Assembly (NCBI GenBank): GCA_027924585.1
Contig: BSBM01000440.1
Location: forward strand, 14,477,501 to 14,541,500
Direction: 5' to 3'
DNA from: Larix kaempferi
Lineage: Eukaryota; Streptophyta; Pinopsida; Pinales; Pinaceae
DNA length: 64,000 nucleotides
Under the pieces are notes generated by a model that was given only the letters and a program-made list of their open reading frames with translations, was not told where the DNA came from and searched no databases. This document shows positions 1 to 12,492 of this stretch, in pieces. Each line of letters begins with the position of its first letter. Within the stretch, counting starts at the first letter, position 1. The translations under genes and the position numbers were made by a program.

Positions 1-1871
1 TCGACTAATCATGGCATTCTTCCATTACTTCATCCCAAATCCTGGGAACTTCAATATCTTCAATAGATATATTTGTTGCTGGAACAAATGTTGTAGTCCT
101 TCTTTTGTAGGTGAAGGTATACGATATTTCCTACAAAACAAGTTAAATTGCATGATTAGAAACATCTCATAGTTTTCAGAACAAATTCTTACACATAAAG
201 AAATATGTCATACAGTCATGCAATTATTTTAGCCAATGCTTCAATACAACATTCATCCATATCCTGTAACTTTCTAGATGCCTTCCAATCTCTACCAAAA
301 CATTGTTAAGAGTTTTCACTACTCCCAACATGTCAGCAAAGAGTTTTCATTCTAGATAAGTAGCAATGGAATGTTGTATAGTGCCATAGGCCACTTACCC
401 ATCACATGCATATTAGTAGTATACTATTCATTAATGCAATTATTCTAATATGCATAATACACAACCTAAGTCTAGGAACATAAGCATATACATCATTGAA
501 CAACATTATTTAAACAAACAAATATGTAAGAAATGACAATTCAAATACTTATCTTTGTTTGGTTGTTGGGTGGACTCCCTATGAATCTTTGCTACTCCAT
601 TCTGATGTGGATTGTGAGAAGCGGTCGACTCCATCTAAATATCTGCATCCTTGCATAAACTACTAGAGTGTGCTCCCTCTTGATCTTTGCTTCCTAGATT
701 ACCTGTCCTTGAACTTATATCCATCCTCGATCACTATGCATGCTTACAAGTATCATTATTGTGATATCCTCGAGATCTCATACATAATCATACATTATCA
801 ATACTACAATAATCTTAAACATGTATAGTCATGATCATTTCAAACACAGATAATAAGCATTAGCATTCAATGTTTTAAGGAAGACTTCTCTTACTCATGC
901 ATATTCATATTTGACCAAAAGACTTTTCTGGTTAGTCATATCATCAATCAAGGTAAGAGACATAATATGCATAAACCCTGGATTACTTAAATTTCTAACT
1001 TCATAAATAATCATTATCAATCATGCCATGTATACTTATATAAGAGATCCTAACACAAGGTAGGATTCTAACTTGATATAGGAAAAACATACATGGATTA
1101 TCATGCTAGCTAGTTATGTCTAACATACCCGCATAATGTCTTCTTGTTTTCTTCAATGACTTGTGCTAGTAACCTGCATATCTCATAGGTTAATCATTAT
1201 AGAACCAAGTTATACATACCTCGTAAGTAGATCTACTATGTGATCCATGACAATGGATGAACCTTTGTCTTCATGTCACTATGGTCATATGTTCTTGAAC
1301 TAGAACATGATTTGTCTTTATTGATGTACCTTTCATGTTAGTGGACAACATCAACCTCATACAACATCACAATGCATTAGTACAATCATAAGTGTCAAAA
1401 CCCTAATCAATGAATATCTTCTATCATGCATTCATAATTTTATTAAGGTGATACGACAAGTCTAAAAATAACCAAGATTGTACTAACCATAATAATATGA
1501 AGACAAACATATCATAAACTTAATTATGAACAGAATTCGAAACATACATGTATGAGTCATACCTATCGAGATTGCTTTGTGATCTTCTTATGTAAGGTCT
1601 TAGCCTCATCTCCCTCTGAAATAGGAACTTCTTCACTTATGCAGGTAACCAATCCATTCTCTTCTAGGATTAACCTAATCCACTTGATTTGCAGGAACTG
1701 GATCTGGAGCTGGATTAGGGTTTGTCAGAGAAACCCTAAAAATTCAAACTTTGAATTTCAAACTTCTGAAAGGATAGAAAGATGTGCCTTGATGAGATGA
1801 TCAAGCCGGTACTCGGAATTTGAAAACTGCAAAGTTTCACCCCTCAAAATTGCCTTTTGAAACTTTTGGAT

Positions 1872-2200
1872 CTTCTGGACAGGATCCCAAACTAGGGTTT
1901 GATAAATCCCACCCTTCTTCCCAACCAAAAGGTTCGATCCAAAGCTCTAAACTTCAATTTTTCTGAGGAGCTTCCAGCTATGGTCATAGACTTCAAAAAT
2001 TCCAACTTTTGCAAAAGCCCTAATTTTATATTTTTTTCGATCAAAGTCCCGAATTAGGGTTTGATCAATCCCGGCCTTCTACCCAACCAAAAAATTTGAT
2101 CTTGGTCTCTAAATTTTGATTTTGATGAGTATCATTCAGCCGTGGTCTCTGATTACGAAAATACCAACTTTTTTTGAAACCCTAATTCCCGAAGCCGTGA
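1872..2200. repeat. Two-copy tandem duplication, about 162 bp period
   Basis: Two degenerate direct copies are seen, one around 1877-2021 and one around 2040-2187. Both contain AGGGTTTGAT, then CCAACCAAAA, then a GATC-T-G-TCTCTAAA-like stretch, then AAATACCAACTTTTTTT-like sequence and end in a CCCTAAT motif. The shared AGGGTTTGAT blocks are 162 bp apart. Confidence 0.6.
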
Positions 2201-2837
2201 ATGAAGGTGCTCAAAGCCAATTCTGTTTTGACAGAAATATGCACCTGATTGTTTCTAGTGTAACTACGAAATTACGAATCCATGAGGCCTGAAACTTCTA
2301 CCTGTGGTATCCCGACCTGTCATCTTTCCAACCCCACAGGTCTGACCTCAATTGGATTCTCTGAGAGAGAGTTATGCCAAGTGTCGCAACGTGATCTATT
2401 TATGGGATAAAATAGGCGAACGAACTTGTACAGAGTGCCACGTCTCACTAGTTCACTTTTGGCATCTGAACCTTCAGCCTGTGAAAGTAAAGTCCGTTCC
2501 CTACCTGTCACGTTTTACTAAATTTCATTTGGAGCTTCCTATCCCAATTTATGACCTTGTTTCCTAGATCACCTATTTATGACTCAGATCTAGAAGAGAC
2601 AGAAACCCTAAATTGTACAGATCATAAAACACAAAGTACAACGAATTAGAAGTTTTCCTTTGAACACAAGGTACATGAGGATCTGATCTTCGACGTGGAA
2701 AATTTTCAGATCCGAAAATGTCGCCAAAATGGATTTATAGCGAAAGTTCTACGATGACTGGTTTTTGCTATATCAAGCCCTAGCATCGCAAGTGCAACAA
2801 GTGTCATACATGCCATACCATGCCTTCTTTTAGGCTA

Positions 2838-2849
2838 GCTCTGATACCA
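2838..2849 (-). other. Primer-binding site of element E (initiator tRNA-Met type)
   Basis: The minus strand reads TGGTATCAGAGC directly after the LTR end AACTAACA. This is the classical plant retrotransposon primer site complementary to the 3' end of initiator tRNA-Met. It fixes the element as minus-strand with its 5' LTR on the right. Confidence 0.85.
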
Positions 2850-3495
2850 TGTTAGTTTTTCAGAATTTACTTCAATCTGATCTAGGATCTTAACTGAGAG
2901 AACAACATGTACAGCATATCTACAGCATATGAATCATGGACAATAATGCAAGCACACAAGAGACAGAGTTTACTTGGGAAAAACCGTAAGGGTGAAAAAC
3001 CCCAATAAATTCCTCAGAGATAGATAGAGCAATGATACAACCCAAGCATAAGATATAGACATCTCCTAGCAGCAGCTTCTCCTCCTCCACAAGTGCGCCA
3101 ATCTCCAAAAAGTGTCAGAGAGAATAGAAAGATGAAATAAAGTGCCTCCCGCACTCTATTTATACTTGACTTGACTTGCCTAATAACCTTTACTAGGTCG
3201 GCCTTAACTTAACCACATAACATAAAGTTGACTGGGCCGACCCCCAATAGGGTGGTCTAATAACCCTTTGACCCACATGACTTATACAGGGCCGACCCCA
3301 ACAAGGTGGTCTAATAACCCATCTCGTATAAGTTACGACACTTACAATATAAATGACGACACTTCCGTATAGAGGAATAATAACATCTCTATAGGAATAC
3401 AAAAACTTCCATATAGAGGAATAATAACATCTCTATAGGAATACAATATACATAAATGTGAAATACATTCCAAAGTTACATATACATCAACAACA
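2850..3495 (-). mobile_element. 5' LTR of element E
   Basis: On the minus strand this about 646-bp segment starts with TGTTG and ends with AACA next to a primer-binding site. A TATA-like CTATAAATAG-type box lies near 3156-3164 (minus). The right edge is set by the point where homology to duplicated unit copy 2 begins (3496 matches 9737). Within the LTR there are two short tandem arrays: two copies of a roughly 57-bp unit starting GGGCCGACCCC (3237-3345) and two of a roughly 45-bp unit containing TATAGAGGAATAATAACAT (3363-3451). The partner LTR is outside the window. Superfamily (copia or gypsy) is not determined because no coding is visible. Confidence 0.7.
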
Positions 3496-5709
3496 CCTAA
3501 ATGTGGCACTAGTATACCCCACCTCAATCATTCACATGTAACTTTTCTTGTTTTTAAGTTGTGTTTCCTCTCATGTTTTTTTATTATACTCATTTTTAGG
3601 TGGGCGAGATGTAAATAAGCTATACTTAATTTTTTAAAGTTTACAACATTTTATTATACTAGTCTATAGGTGGGGGAGATGTAAAGAATCTATACTTTAA
3701 TTTTTTAATGTTTTAACGTTTGCAACGTGATATGGTCAATAAGTCATTACATGTTATGTTAATGTGTTCCTATTACATGTTTTATCCATACACCTCTAAA
3801 GATAAAACACATCTTCCCACTTCACTCAAAGATATTTCTCTTTCATTTAAGTAATTTAAGGATTTAAAACCAATAACAAAAGCCTAAGCTAAACTTATTC
3901 AACTCAACAAAAAAACAAAAGAACTTAATATTGAACATTATTATGATGATGATAGTCTTTAACATCCACTGAGACCAAATTTGTTTTATCTAACCTTAAG
4001 AGAGAACACAAGACAAAATTATTTGATTTGTTTTAAAATATTATTCCTACGCTCAAAAAGCTTAAAACGGAGGGTCCCTAGTAGATCCATTGATTCCAAT
4101 TCAAGGCTCATATACTCCATAGTCTAGTCACCTAATGCCATAGAAAATTTTAAGGATCCATACTTATTTAAAAGTGTATAAACTTTGGCGAATCTTACCA
4201 ATTCTTAAAATCTCAACTATAAAATATTTGGCGATATTTTTCTAAAAATATTTCAATTTCTAAGGATTTTATATAGTTTATATAATAATTTGGCGATTTT
4301 TAGAGTGAAAAAAATTTAGCCCATCAAAATTGGGCGAAACGGGGCTTCAAAAAATGCAAATTGGCGAATCTTCTTTTGGAAATCATGGAAAAATAGCCGA
4401 TGGACTAAATTTCGCTCCTAGAATTTTCCTTGCCTAATGCTTACTTTATGGAGTTCAAATTTTGGCATTTCAATATTGCTTCTAGAGTAATAGAGAATCA
4501 TCTTAATAGGTTGGTCCATCATATCTTGATAATTCCGAATAATTCATATGAAGTTTATATTTTTATTTTGTTTGTCTTGTATCCTCCATGAAGCTATCAT
4601 TGTATTTTATCTTATTGTGTCTCTTTTTATTTTTTGTGTGCTTTTTTTTCCGATATTTATAGTATTCATTTAATGATTTATTGGAGGACTTCAATATGCT
4701 ATCTTTCAATGATTTTGACTACCTCAAGGCTTCCCTTGTTTTCTTGCTTTGATTTCCATCTTCATTTTATGGATTTAGTACATTAGCTATTACCATTTCT
4801 TGTATTACTATTTCGTGTTGTCTAGGCTCTTCATGAATGTTTCTCATAAAACCTATTAGTTCTAACCATGGTTGGAGTTCAAGACTGTGAAGTATTTTGT
4901 TCTTAGTATCCTGGTAGGAGTATTTGAAGTCCAATCTTTGATTGAAAATTATGTAATTTTTGTAAAGTTCTTGTCTGGTACTTTGCCCTCCTTTTCTACA
5001 ATGGAGCTGGTACTTGATTCTTTGTCAGGTCTCTATTGAAGGAATAACTCTATGTATCTTGCAATTATAACTTTGATTCTACCAAAATATCAAGTTATAG
5101 ATTTTTTTATTTTTATTTTTTTTGAAAAAAAACGAATCTTCTTTAGTGGCATTTTGATGATATTTTATCCACATGCCAAGGTCTACAAAACAAATTTTCC
5201 ACTTTAACCTCATTTTGTGGTGGATTTTTCATTTTCTACTTAGGATATCTATATCCACTTGAACATAGATGTCCACTCCACAACCATCATTGATACCCAA
5301 CACAATAAAAATCCTCCCACTCAAGACTTTGAAATGGGCTTTCCCCCAAAGCTTTCTTAAAGATAAATAATTAGGATGATTCATTACTTATACTTAGTGG
5401 TATGATCTCTCTTAGTTGCAAACAATAATGGACAAATTCATATGGAATTCACCCAAATGTTGGATCCTAAATTTTCAATGGTCCTTACTCACACCCTAAA
5501 ACATCCAATCTAAAATCATAGGTTAAAGCATAAATTCTAACTATTTTGTAATCAGTGTTAGTAAACCATAAACATGTTCTAGGTAAAATTATTGAGTATA
5601 TCATATCTAAAAAAATATAATAGTAAAGTATATTAAATCTAGCACTTGTCATAACAAAACATGTATTATTCGAACAACATAATCATTGAAACACAACAAA
5701 AACATATAT
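3496..5709 (+). repeat. Duplicated unit, copy 1 (kinase gene missing)
   Basis: This stretch aligns with 9737-16282 (same direction) and with 30510-32427 (inverted). Shared landmarks are CCTAAATGTGGCACTAG (3496 and 9737), a block starting GGTGAATAAGTCATTA-like at about 3733 and 11377, and the end at a TATAT followed by an element D LTR. Compared with copy 2 it lacks about 1.4 kb that holds the kinase gene, and it lacks the 2.94-kb insertion. No gene is visible. It is probably a deletion derivative of the unit; alternatively the gene-bearing part was added to copy 2. Confidence 0.75.
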
Positions 5710-6473
5710 TGTTAGGGCCCCAATCTAACTCCCCTAATTAGGTGAATAGTTTGTTACTTAATGTATTAGGGTCATCTTTATTAAAGAAATTCCCATGAGG
5801 TAGTTGAGTGTGAGATCCATAAATGTAAGTGGCCTCATTAGAGAAGGTCCACTTGTTAGTGCTCAAGGCTTCATTAATGGAGGTCCAATAAGTGGTTAGG
5901 ATTTTGGTCAATTAGAAACTACATATAGTTGTAAAAACTATGTAATCAATTCTCAAGTTAATTTTTTAGGAGATCTTCTCCATGGAAGTTGGCCCCTTGA
6001 AGAGGTAAGTGAACATTTTTCTTAGTACTAAATGCCAATAAAGGTTTGATTATTGTTGTTATTTCCAAATTCTAGTTATGTTTATTTTGGCTAATGCATT
6101 TAAAGGTACAATATGTATTCCTTAATTAGTAGTGTGAAATATTTGGATGAGTGCTATTGTTGGAAACCCTCAGGCATAGCCTATATTTATATACTATAAA
6201 TTCCTTTGTCCTTAGTACATTATAGGGACATAGCTTATTCAACACAAATAGTTAAATTCCTACATAATTTGTAATATCTGAAATTTGGGATTTCCATCAA
6301 TGTAGTAATTCTAAGACAAGAATAATATTCCCACTAGATTAAAAAAGTTTAGAGATCGCCAATACAATTACAAGAGACTTATCCCAAAATACTCTTGCAT
6401 CACATTGATCACGAGGTATAACTCTCTATTACCTTTTTTCATGGACCTACAAATATAGTTGCTTGTGACCCAT
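5710..6473 (+). mobile_element. Remnant of element D (5' LTR plus leader)
   Basis: The segment starts TGTTAGGGCCCC after TATAT, the same site at which D sits in copies 2 and 3. About 385 bp match the D LTR at 30055-30504 in inverse orientation. After about 6095 the sequence jumps to D leader sequence matching 29330-29760, ending at about 6471 with GACCCAT. It is an internally deleted fragment without coding. Confidence 0.7.
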
Positions 6474-7000
6474 TTGTTGGGCCTAGTATTTTTTAGGTGC
6501 CATTTTTGAAGAAACGGTTTTGGTGTGGACAAAGACAAAGTAGAGGTGGTTCAGCAAAGCAGTCAACTCCGATGAAGTGGCTAAGGAAACAAGAAAAACG
6601 GTCATGTTAATCTAGTCAATGGTCGGATATGAGTCAATTAGTTAGGATTGGTCCACATTGTATTAATGAGTCGGTTAATGAGTTAATGGGTTAGTGGGAG
6701 TGGGGAAAACTATGTGCACCCTATAAATATGTAATAAGAGAGAATTTTTGGGTTGGTTATGATTATGATTATGTGGTATATTGTATTTGGGATTACTTTT
6801 CTGTAATGAAGCTATATGCTATGTCTGTTGGAGTTGTTTTGGAGAAGCTGAGTCGTTGATCTATAGGCCGTGTGCATAGATCCTTTGTAATTCATGAAGA
6901 AATATGTAAGTCTTACTTGAAGTGCTTATTTGGATGAGACTCATAATAGAAGACAATCTCTTCTGTGGCTTTTCCAAGATGGGTTTCCACATTAAACTTG
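6474..7000 (+). mobile_element. Probable LTR fragment of a further element F
   Basis: Homology to element D stops abruptly at 6471 and a new sequence starts with TGTTGGGCCTAG. About 240 bp in there is a clear TATA-like CCCTATAAATATG (6717-6730), followed by AATGAAG-type poly(A)-like signals, and a candidate end near GGGTTTCCACA (about 6990). This layout is that of an LTR with U3, R and U5 in plus orientation. I could not find a matching target duplication, a convincing primer site or a second copy, so it may be a solo or truncated LTR. Confidence 0.4.
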
Positions 7001-9736
7001 GTGTTTTATGCGTTGTGATGTGTGATGTGATGTGATTTGATATGTGTTTCTTTCATATGTTGAATATTTAAGTGAATGCATGATTAGTAAATTTGTGTGT
7101 ATGCAAACATAATCTAAGTACACCAATCTCAATAAGTTAGTTAACTAGATCTTCTTTGTTAGTTAGTTATTAAAGAAATACTTGAAAGTGTTAGTTATTA
7201 ATTAAAACCATTCAATCTATTCAATTTATATGCTTTGACAAAATGAATTCTATAACAAAATTAAAACAATAGATAGGAAGAAAGTAAATTTTAAAATCAT
7301 ATCAATTACCCTATATATAAAAAAATGACATTTACAAACACAGGACTAGAACATAATTGAAGAATGAGATATTAAACAAAGATACATATTCGACTTGCAA
7401 CCAAGATTTGACATAGGAATGATTGATGTTCATTACTTTTACTTAAAGAAACAGTTATTAATTAATATTATTGAACCCATAGTAGAGTATCTTTCAAATT
7501 TATATTTCAATTAAAAAATGAAGTGAAGAAAGTAAGTAATATTTCAAGATTTATCCCTAAATGGTGTGATTAATTGGTTGATATAAAAATGGTTATATTA
7601 AACTTATCAATTTATAATGGATCAAGATTATGGTATATTGGAACTTATATGGTTTCACGAAATAAATTTACTAACAAAATTAAGACAATGTATAATAAAC
7701 AAATATAGTTTAAAATCATATCAATTAACCCATATATAAAAATTGACATTTACAAACACATCATATCAATTAACCCATAATATATAAAAAATTAGCATTT
7801 ACAAACACATACATACAACATAATTAATATACCTATTTACCTTGAAACCATTCTATTAAAAATACAGCATCATGAGACATTCTCCAAACCAATTTTGTGT
7901 AGCCAAGATTCATCCTCCCGTATAGAGGTGAGCACCTTGATTACCTTCCGTGTAAAGGTTATTTCTCTCGTATAGAGGTATAGAGGTAATTGATCAAAGT
8001 AATGATGTTGTAAAGTCTTGTTGGACAAGACTCTGAACTTGTATGTCAAGTCAAGATTATCATGTGAACCTTCTGTATAAAGGTATCCATGATGGACCTC
8101 CCATATAGAGGTGGACCTTCCGTATAAAGGTTATGCTTTACTTGTTAAAAGCATTTAATGTTGTGTGATGTATTATTAACCATGATCACCAGATTGCTAT
8201 TAAGTCTCCTTTAGAGATTGATCACCTCTAAAGTGAATTACTTTAGCATATGATAATTTGGTCTGGAATAATATAATATGATCACAACATCCGATAATTC
8301 TTCTTAGTATAATGTAATGTGATGGATAATTAAAGAGATAAAGAAACAAAAGATAAAGCATAGAGATCAAGAGGATTCGAAATTTCCCATGCAGAAGCTC
8401 CAGTTATAAAGCTTTAGTTAAATATCAATGCTTTAGTTAAGGCATCAGTTAAAGATATGCCTCAATTAACTAAAGAAATCATAGTGGTCACTTCAAGTAA
8501 ATCAATCAGCATGATTTCACTTATCTAAGTGTTAAATAAGAATGACTAGTTAACTAAAGTGTTTTCACTTTACTTAAACTAAAAGACGAAAGTATTAGTT
8601 AAATCAATTAATTATGCCCACGTGTTTCCTGGTTGTAGCCATGTTTTCCCTCTTCACCAACAGATAGTCCCATCTCCCCTCACCATTTCTCCCTTGCCTA
8701 GTTTTTTTGTCTCCATTACCCCTTGATCATGCTTCTAATTTCAGTGATTCTTGTGCAAAAGGTTTTTCAGTGATACAGGTAATCCATCTCTGCCTCCATT
8801 CCTACCCGCTTGAACCACAACTGTCCTAACCTCCTCGAGCCGCTATCTACTCATCGAGGCTCTCATGTCACTAACGCTGCCCACCCATCGTGGGTTATAT
8901 CAAGGCATTATGTTACTATGTTGGACATTGGTAAATATCAACATTGAAGATATGCAACAAAATAATTCGAAACATGTCAACATGACAATCATTGCATTAG
9001 TAATGCATTGCATTGACAGTGGTGTATAATTTGTAAATGTATGGATAATAAATGAACATTTTAATTGTACATTGTTCAAATGCAGGTAATATTTGAGATA
9101 AAATAATAAAATAGACATATTTGGAATCATTATTTAAATGTGCACAATTTAAATTGACATTTATTAGAATCAAGAATCATGGTTCTGGAATTATAACTTT
9201 CACTTTTGGAATGGAAAAATGCATTTGTGAAATAAAAAATCACACTTTTTAATTAGAGACCACTATTTTGAGTTAAAAAACACAAAATTTGAATCAAAAC
9301 CCATTTTTTCAATTTTTGAACATGATGTTGCAGTTTAGAAATGTTGTTTTTGAGTTTATTTTTTGTAAGCTAGTACCCTCGGAGTTTCCAACTAGTGACT
9401 TAACATAAAGAGTACCTTAACAATACACTCATTCACTATCTATTCTGCGCCCTATAGACATATTATTTTTAAACTTTAAAAAACATAATTTTACACTTTT
9501 TTAATCCAAATTCAAATGAATAAATTTAAAATAATTTGATAACCAAATATCCCATACCTATCGTTCGAAAAATAAAAAATTAACTTTAACATCACCCATT
9601 AAAGATAAAATAAAGATAACTTAAATATATATTATCTTCTTTATCATTGCCACTTATTCTTTGTGCCTTTGATTCTTTCCTTATAAGCATATCCAAATTT
9701 GTCTTTTTAAAGAATTATTGCATAGCAATGTTTGCG
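7001..9736. other. AT-rich stretch without recognisable gene
   Basis: Open frames are short and have no family motif. The stretch has many A/T runs and looks like decayed repeat DNA. A small motif array at 7910-8125 is listed separately. Confidence 0.5.
7910..8125. repeat. Scattered short motif array, TTCCGTATAAAGGT type
   Basis: At least seven variants of a 12-14 bp motif (CCGTATAGAGGT, CCGTGTAAAGGT, CCATATAGAGGT, CTGTATAAAGGT) occur in 215 bp. The same motif occurs twice in the LTR of element E at 3363-3420 (CTTCCGTATAGAGGAA). This suggests the stretch derives from a related LTR or leader. Confidence 0.55.
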
Positions 9737-10548
9737 CCTAAATGTGGCACTAGTATACCCCACCTCAATCATTCACATGTAACGAATGTAACTTTTCTCG
9801 TTTTCTCATTTTTAAGTTGTGTTTCTTCTTATGTTTTTTTATTATACTCATTTCTAGGTGGGGGAGATGGGGAGATGTAAAGAAGTTATACTTAATTTTT
9901 TTAAGTTTATAACGTTTTATTATATGGAAGAGGTACTCTACAACTTAGTACAACTTAGTATGGGGGAGATGGTGTTAGGTTTGTTCCTAACAAAATAATT
10001 AAAAAAATTCATGTAGATTCATAAAATAAAAAATTATAAAAAGTATTAAAAAAAACCGTGTTGGTTCATAAGATAAAATATTATGAAAAATAATTAAAAA
10101 ATCGATGTTGTATATCAAATAAAAACTTAAAACTTCAACCGAATCTATCAATCAAGAGAATCAAATTTATTAAGTTTAAATATATAAAAAAAATACACTC
10201 CAAAAAATTGGATTACACTTAAAGTTTACAACGTTATAAGTTTAAAATGTATGATTTAATGTTATTATAAAAAAATTAAAAATGTATAATCAAGAAATTA
10301 TATTTTATAATAATAATAAAAATTGAAATATCAGAAACAAATTTTAATTATTTTATAAAATATTAATTAAGAAAATAAGGATTGAAAGACAAAGGATCAC
10401 TTTGAACGTGTAACCTAAATTAATTCAAAGAAGGTAAATGCTTTTCTAAGAATTTATTTATATTTACAAAAGATAATGATTTGTGAAAACACTATAACCA
10501 TATAAATATTTGTGAAAACACTATAACAAAGTTCAAAGCCCAGGAAGT

Positions 10549-11148
10549 CTACTTTTTTGAAGCGATACCTTCATATTCGGCGCGCCTCACCCAATTTAGA
10601 ACCTGTGCGGCGATGGCATCTCCCTCCACATTAGCGGTGGTGTCGACCACGAGCCTCAGTGTAGCCCCCATGTCGTAATCGCAGCAGCCCTGGTAGCCCT
10701 CCACCAGTTCCTGCAGAGCTTCCCAGGAAGAGGGCTTATGCCACGACGGGCTTGCCCGGGCTCGATCCTCCAACCTCCGCTTCCACTCCTGGGAATCAGC
10801 AGCTCTGCATTCTACGACGAGGAGGAGGGCGCCGTGTCGTGCGGCGAGAGCGGCCACCTGGTGGAAGAGATGAGGGCGAGAGAGAGGGCTGTCGATGACG
10901 ACGCTGCTGCCCAGCTCGAGCTGTGTCTCGGCCATTCTCCATATGACCGTGTAGGAAAGGTCGTTGAGAAGCCCCCCTGTTAAAGGCGAAGGAATGAGGT
11001 TTTGGAGTGGGAGAGTGGAATCCCGGACATCGTCTTTGTCGAAGAGGGGCCATTTCAGGGCTTGAGCCAGCGAGCGAGCTATGGTCGATTTGCCGCTCCC
11101 TGGATGGCCCTTCATCGCTACTACCACTGGTATTCCCCTCTTATCCAT
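10549..11148 (-). CDS. P-loop kinase-like NTPase (AAA_33/zeta-like fold), intact single exon
   Basis: A 199-residue protein. Residues 8-13 form a hydrophobic beta strand followed by a Walker A motif GHPGSGKST (14-22), then a DKDDVRD motif (37-43) typical of small-molecule or nucleotide kinases, a Walker B-like VVIDSPLS (83-90, D86), and an arginine-rich helix with EWKRRLEDRA that could be the lid. This is the architecture of plant P-loop NTPase proteins related to predicted kinases; the substrate is unknown. The start Met is supported because the truncated copy at 32354 begins identically. The frame is intact, unlike everything around it, and visibly GC-rich in AT-rich DNA. A TATATATAG stretch lies only a few bases before the ATG, and a long TA repeat about 65 bp upstream. 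It could be a functional gene copy, a retrocopy (no intron seen) or a captured fragment inside a repeat. Confidence 0.8.
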   Translation of the reverse strand: MDKRGIPVVVAMKGHPGSGKSTIARSLAQALKWPLFDKDDVRDSTLPLQNLIPSPLTGGLLNDLSYTVIWRMAETQLELGSSVVIDSPLSRPHLFHQVAALAARHGALLLVVECRAADSQEWKRRLEDRARASPSWHKPSSWEALQELVEGYQGCCDYDMGATLRLVVDTTANVEGDAIAAQVLNWVRRAEYEGIASKK

Positions 11149-11211
11149 TTCTATATATACACAACTCTATTCTCACTCCACATTTATGGTTGCATTTGCT
11201 ACACTTGTCAC

Positions 11212-11234
11212 AATATATATATATATATAATTGA

Positions 11235-11276
<42 letters not shown>
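11212..11276. repeat. TA dinucleotide microsatellite upstream of the kinase
   Basis: Two TA runs separated by ATTGAATTATA. The inverted copy 3 keeps the flanks (TTCAATTATA) but has lost the long run, as expected for an unstable microsatellite. Confidence 0.9.
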
Positions 11277-11278
<2 letters not shown>

Positions 11279-12484
11279 GAATTATTATAAGGGTGCAGTT
11301 GTGATTGATCTATCTGAAGTAGTATGTTTCAAGATGTGCCACTGTAATGGTGCCACGTCAAACCTAGTGATATGGTGAATAAGTCATTATATGTTAGGTT
11401 AATGTGTTGCTATTGCATGCTTTATCCATACACCTCTAAAGACAAAACACATCTTCCCACTTTACTCAAAGATATTTCTCTCTTTCAATTATAGCTATTT
11501 GTTCATTTAAGTAATTTAAGGATTTGAAACTAATAACAAAAGCTAAGTTAAACCTTTTCCACTCAACTAAAAAACAAAAGAATCTAATATTGAACATTAT
11601 TATGATGATGATAGTCTTATGTTCACTGAGATCAAATTTGGTCTATCGGACCTTAAGAGAAAACACAAAACAAAATTATTTGATTTGTTTTAAAATATTT
11701 TTCTATGTTCAAAAAGCTTAAAGAGGAGCATCCTTAGTAGATCCATTGATTCCAATTCAAGGCTCCTATACTCCATAGTCTAGTCACCTTAGGCCACGGA
11801 AAATTTTAAGGATCCATACTTATTTAAAAGTGTATAAACGTGAATCTTACCAATTCTTAAAATGTCAACTATAAAATATTTGACGATATTTTTCTAAAAA
11901 TATTTCAATTTCTAAGGATTTTATCTAGTTTATATAATAATTTGGCCATTTTTAGAGTGAAAAAAATTTAGCCCATCAAAATTGAGCGAAACAGGGCTTC
12001 AAAAAATGCAAACTGGTGAATCTTCTTTTGGAAAAAATCATGGAAAAATAACCCATACACTAAATTTCGCCCCTAAAATTTTCCTTGCCTAATGCCCACT
12101 TTATGGAGTTCAAATTTGGGCATTTCAATATTGCTTCTAGAATAATAGAGAATCATCTTAATTGATTGGTCCATCATATATTGATAATTCCGAGTTATTC
12201 ATATGAAGTTTATATTTGCATTTTCTCTGTCTTTTATCCTCATTGGAGCTATCATTGTATTTTATCTTATTGTGTCTCTTTTCATTTTTCGTGTGCCTTT
12301 TTTTTCCAATGTTTATATTATTCATTTAATGATTTATTGGAGGACTTCAATATGATATCTTTCAATCTAACTCAAGGCTTCCCTTGTTTTCTTGCTTTGA
12401 TTTCCATCTTCATTTTTTGGATTTAGTACATTAGCTATTACTATTTCTTTTTGTCTAGGCTCTTCATGAATGTTTCTCAGAAAA

Positions 12485-12492
12485 CCTTTTAG
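12485..12492. repeat. 8-bp target duplication, left copy (CCTTTTAG)
   Basis: CCTTTTAG here and at 15434-15441 flank the 2.94-kb insertion. The uninterrupted unit copy 1 has a single CCTATTAG at the corresponding place (4851-4858). Confidence 0.75.

Larger units (their letters stand above)
1..2849 (-). other. Interior (leader side) of LTR element E, no gene seen
   Basis: This stretch lies downstream of the element E primer-binding site on the minus strand, so it should be the 5' leader and perhaps the start of gag. I find no reading frame with recognisable gag or pol motifs; the longest open frames are under 90 codons and lack family signatures. The part from about 1690 to 2190 is rich in the motif AAACCCTAA and its complement. 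The other LTR, if it exists, is outside the window. It could equally be a leader of several kilobases or non-coding filler of a non-autonomous element. Confidence 0.45.

Noticed and set aside
10549-11148. Similarity of the P-loop protein to zeta-toxin-like kinases suggested a toxin gene.
   Set aside because: No antitoxin neighbour, plant context, and the DKDDVRD/VVIDSPLS pattern fits plant predicted kinases; only the fold is shared.
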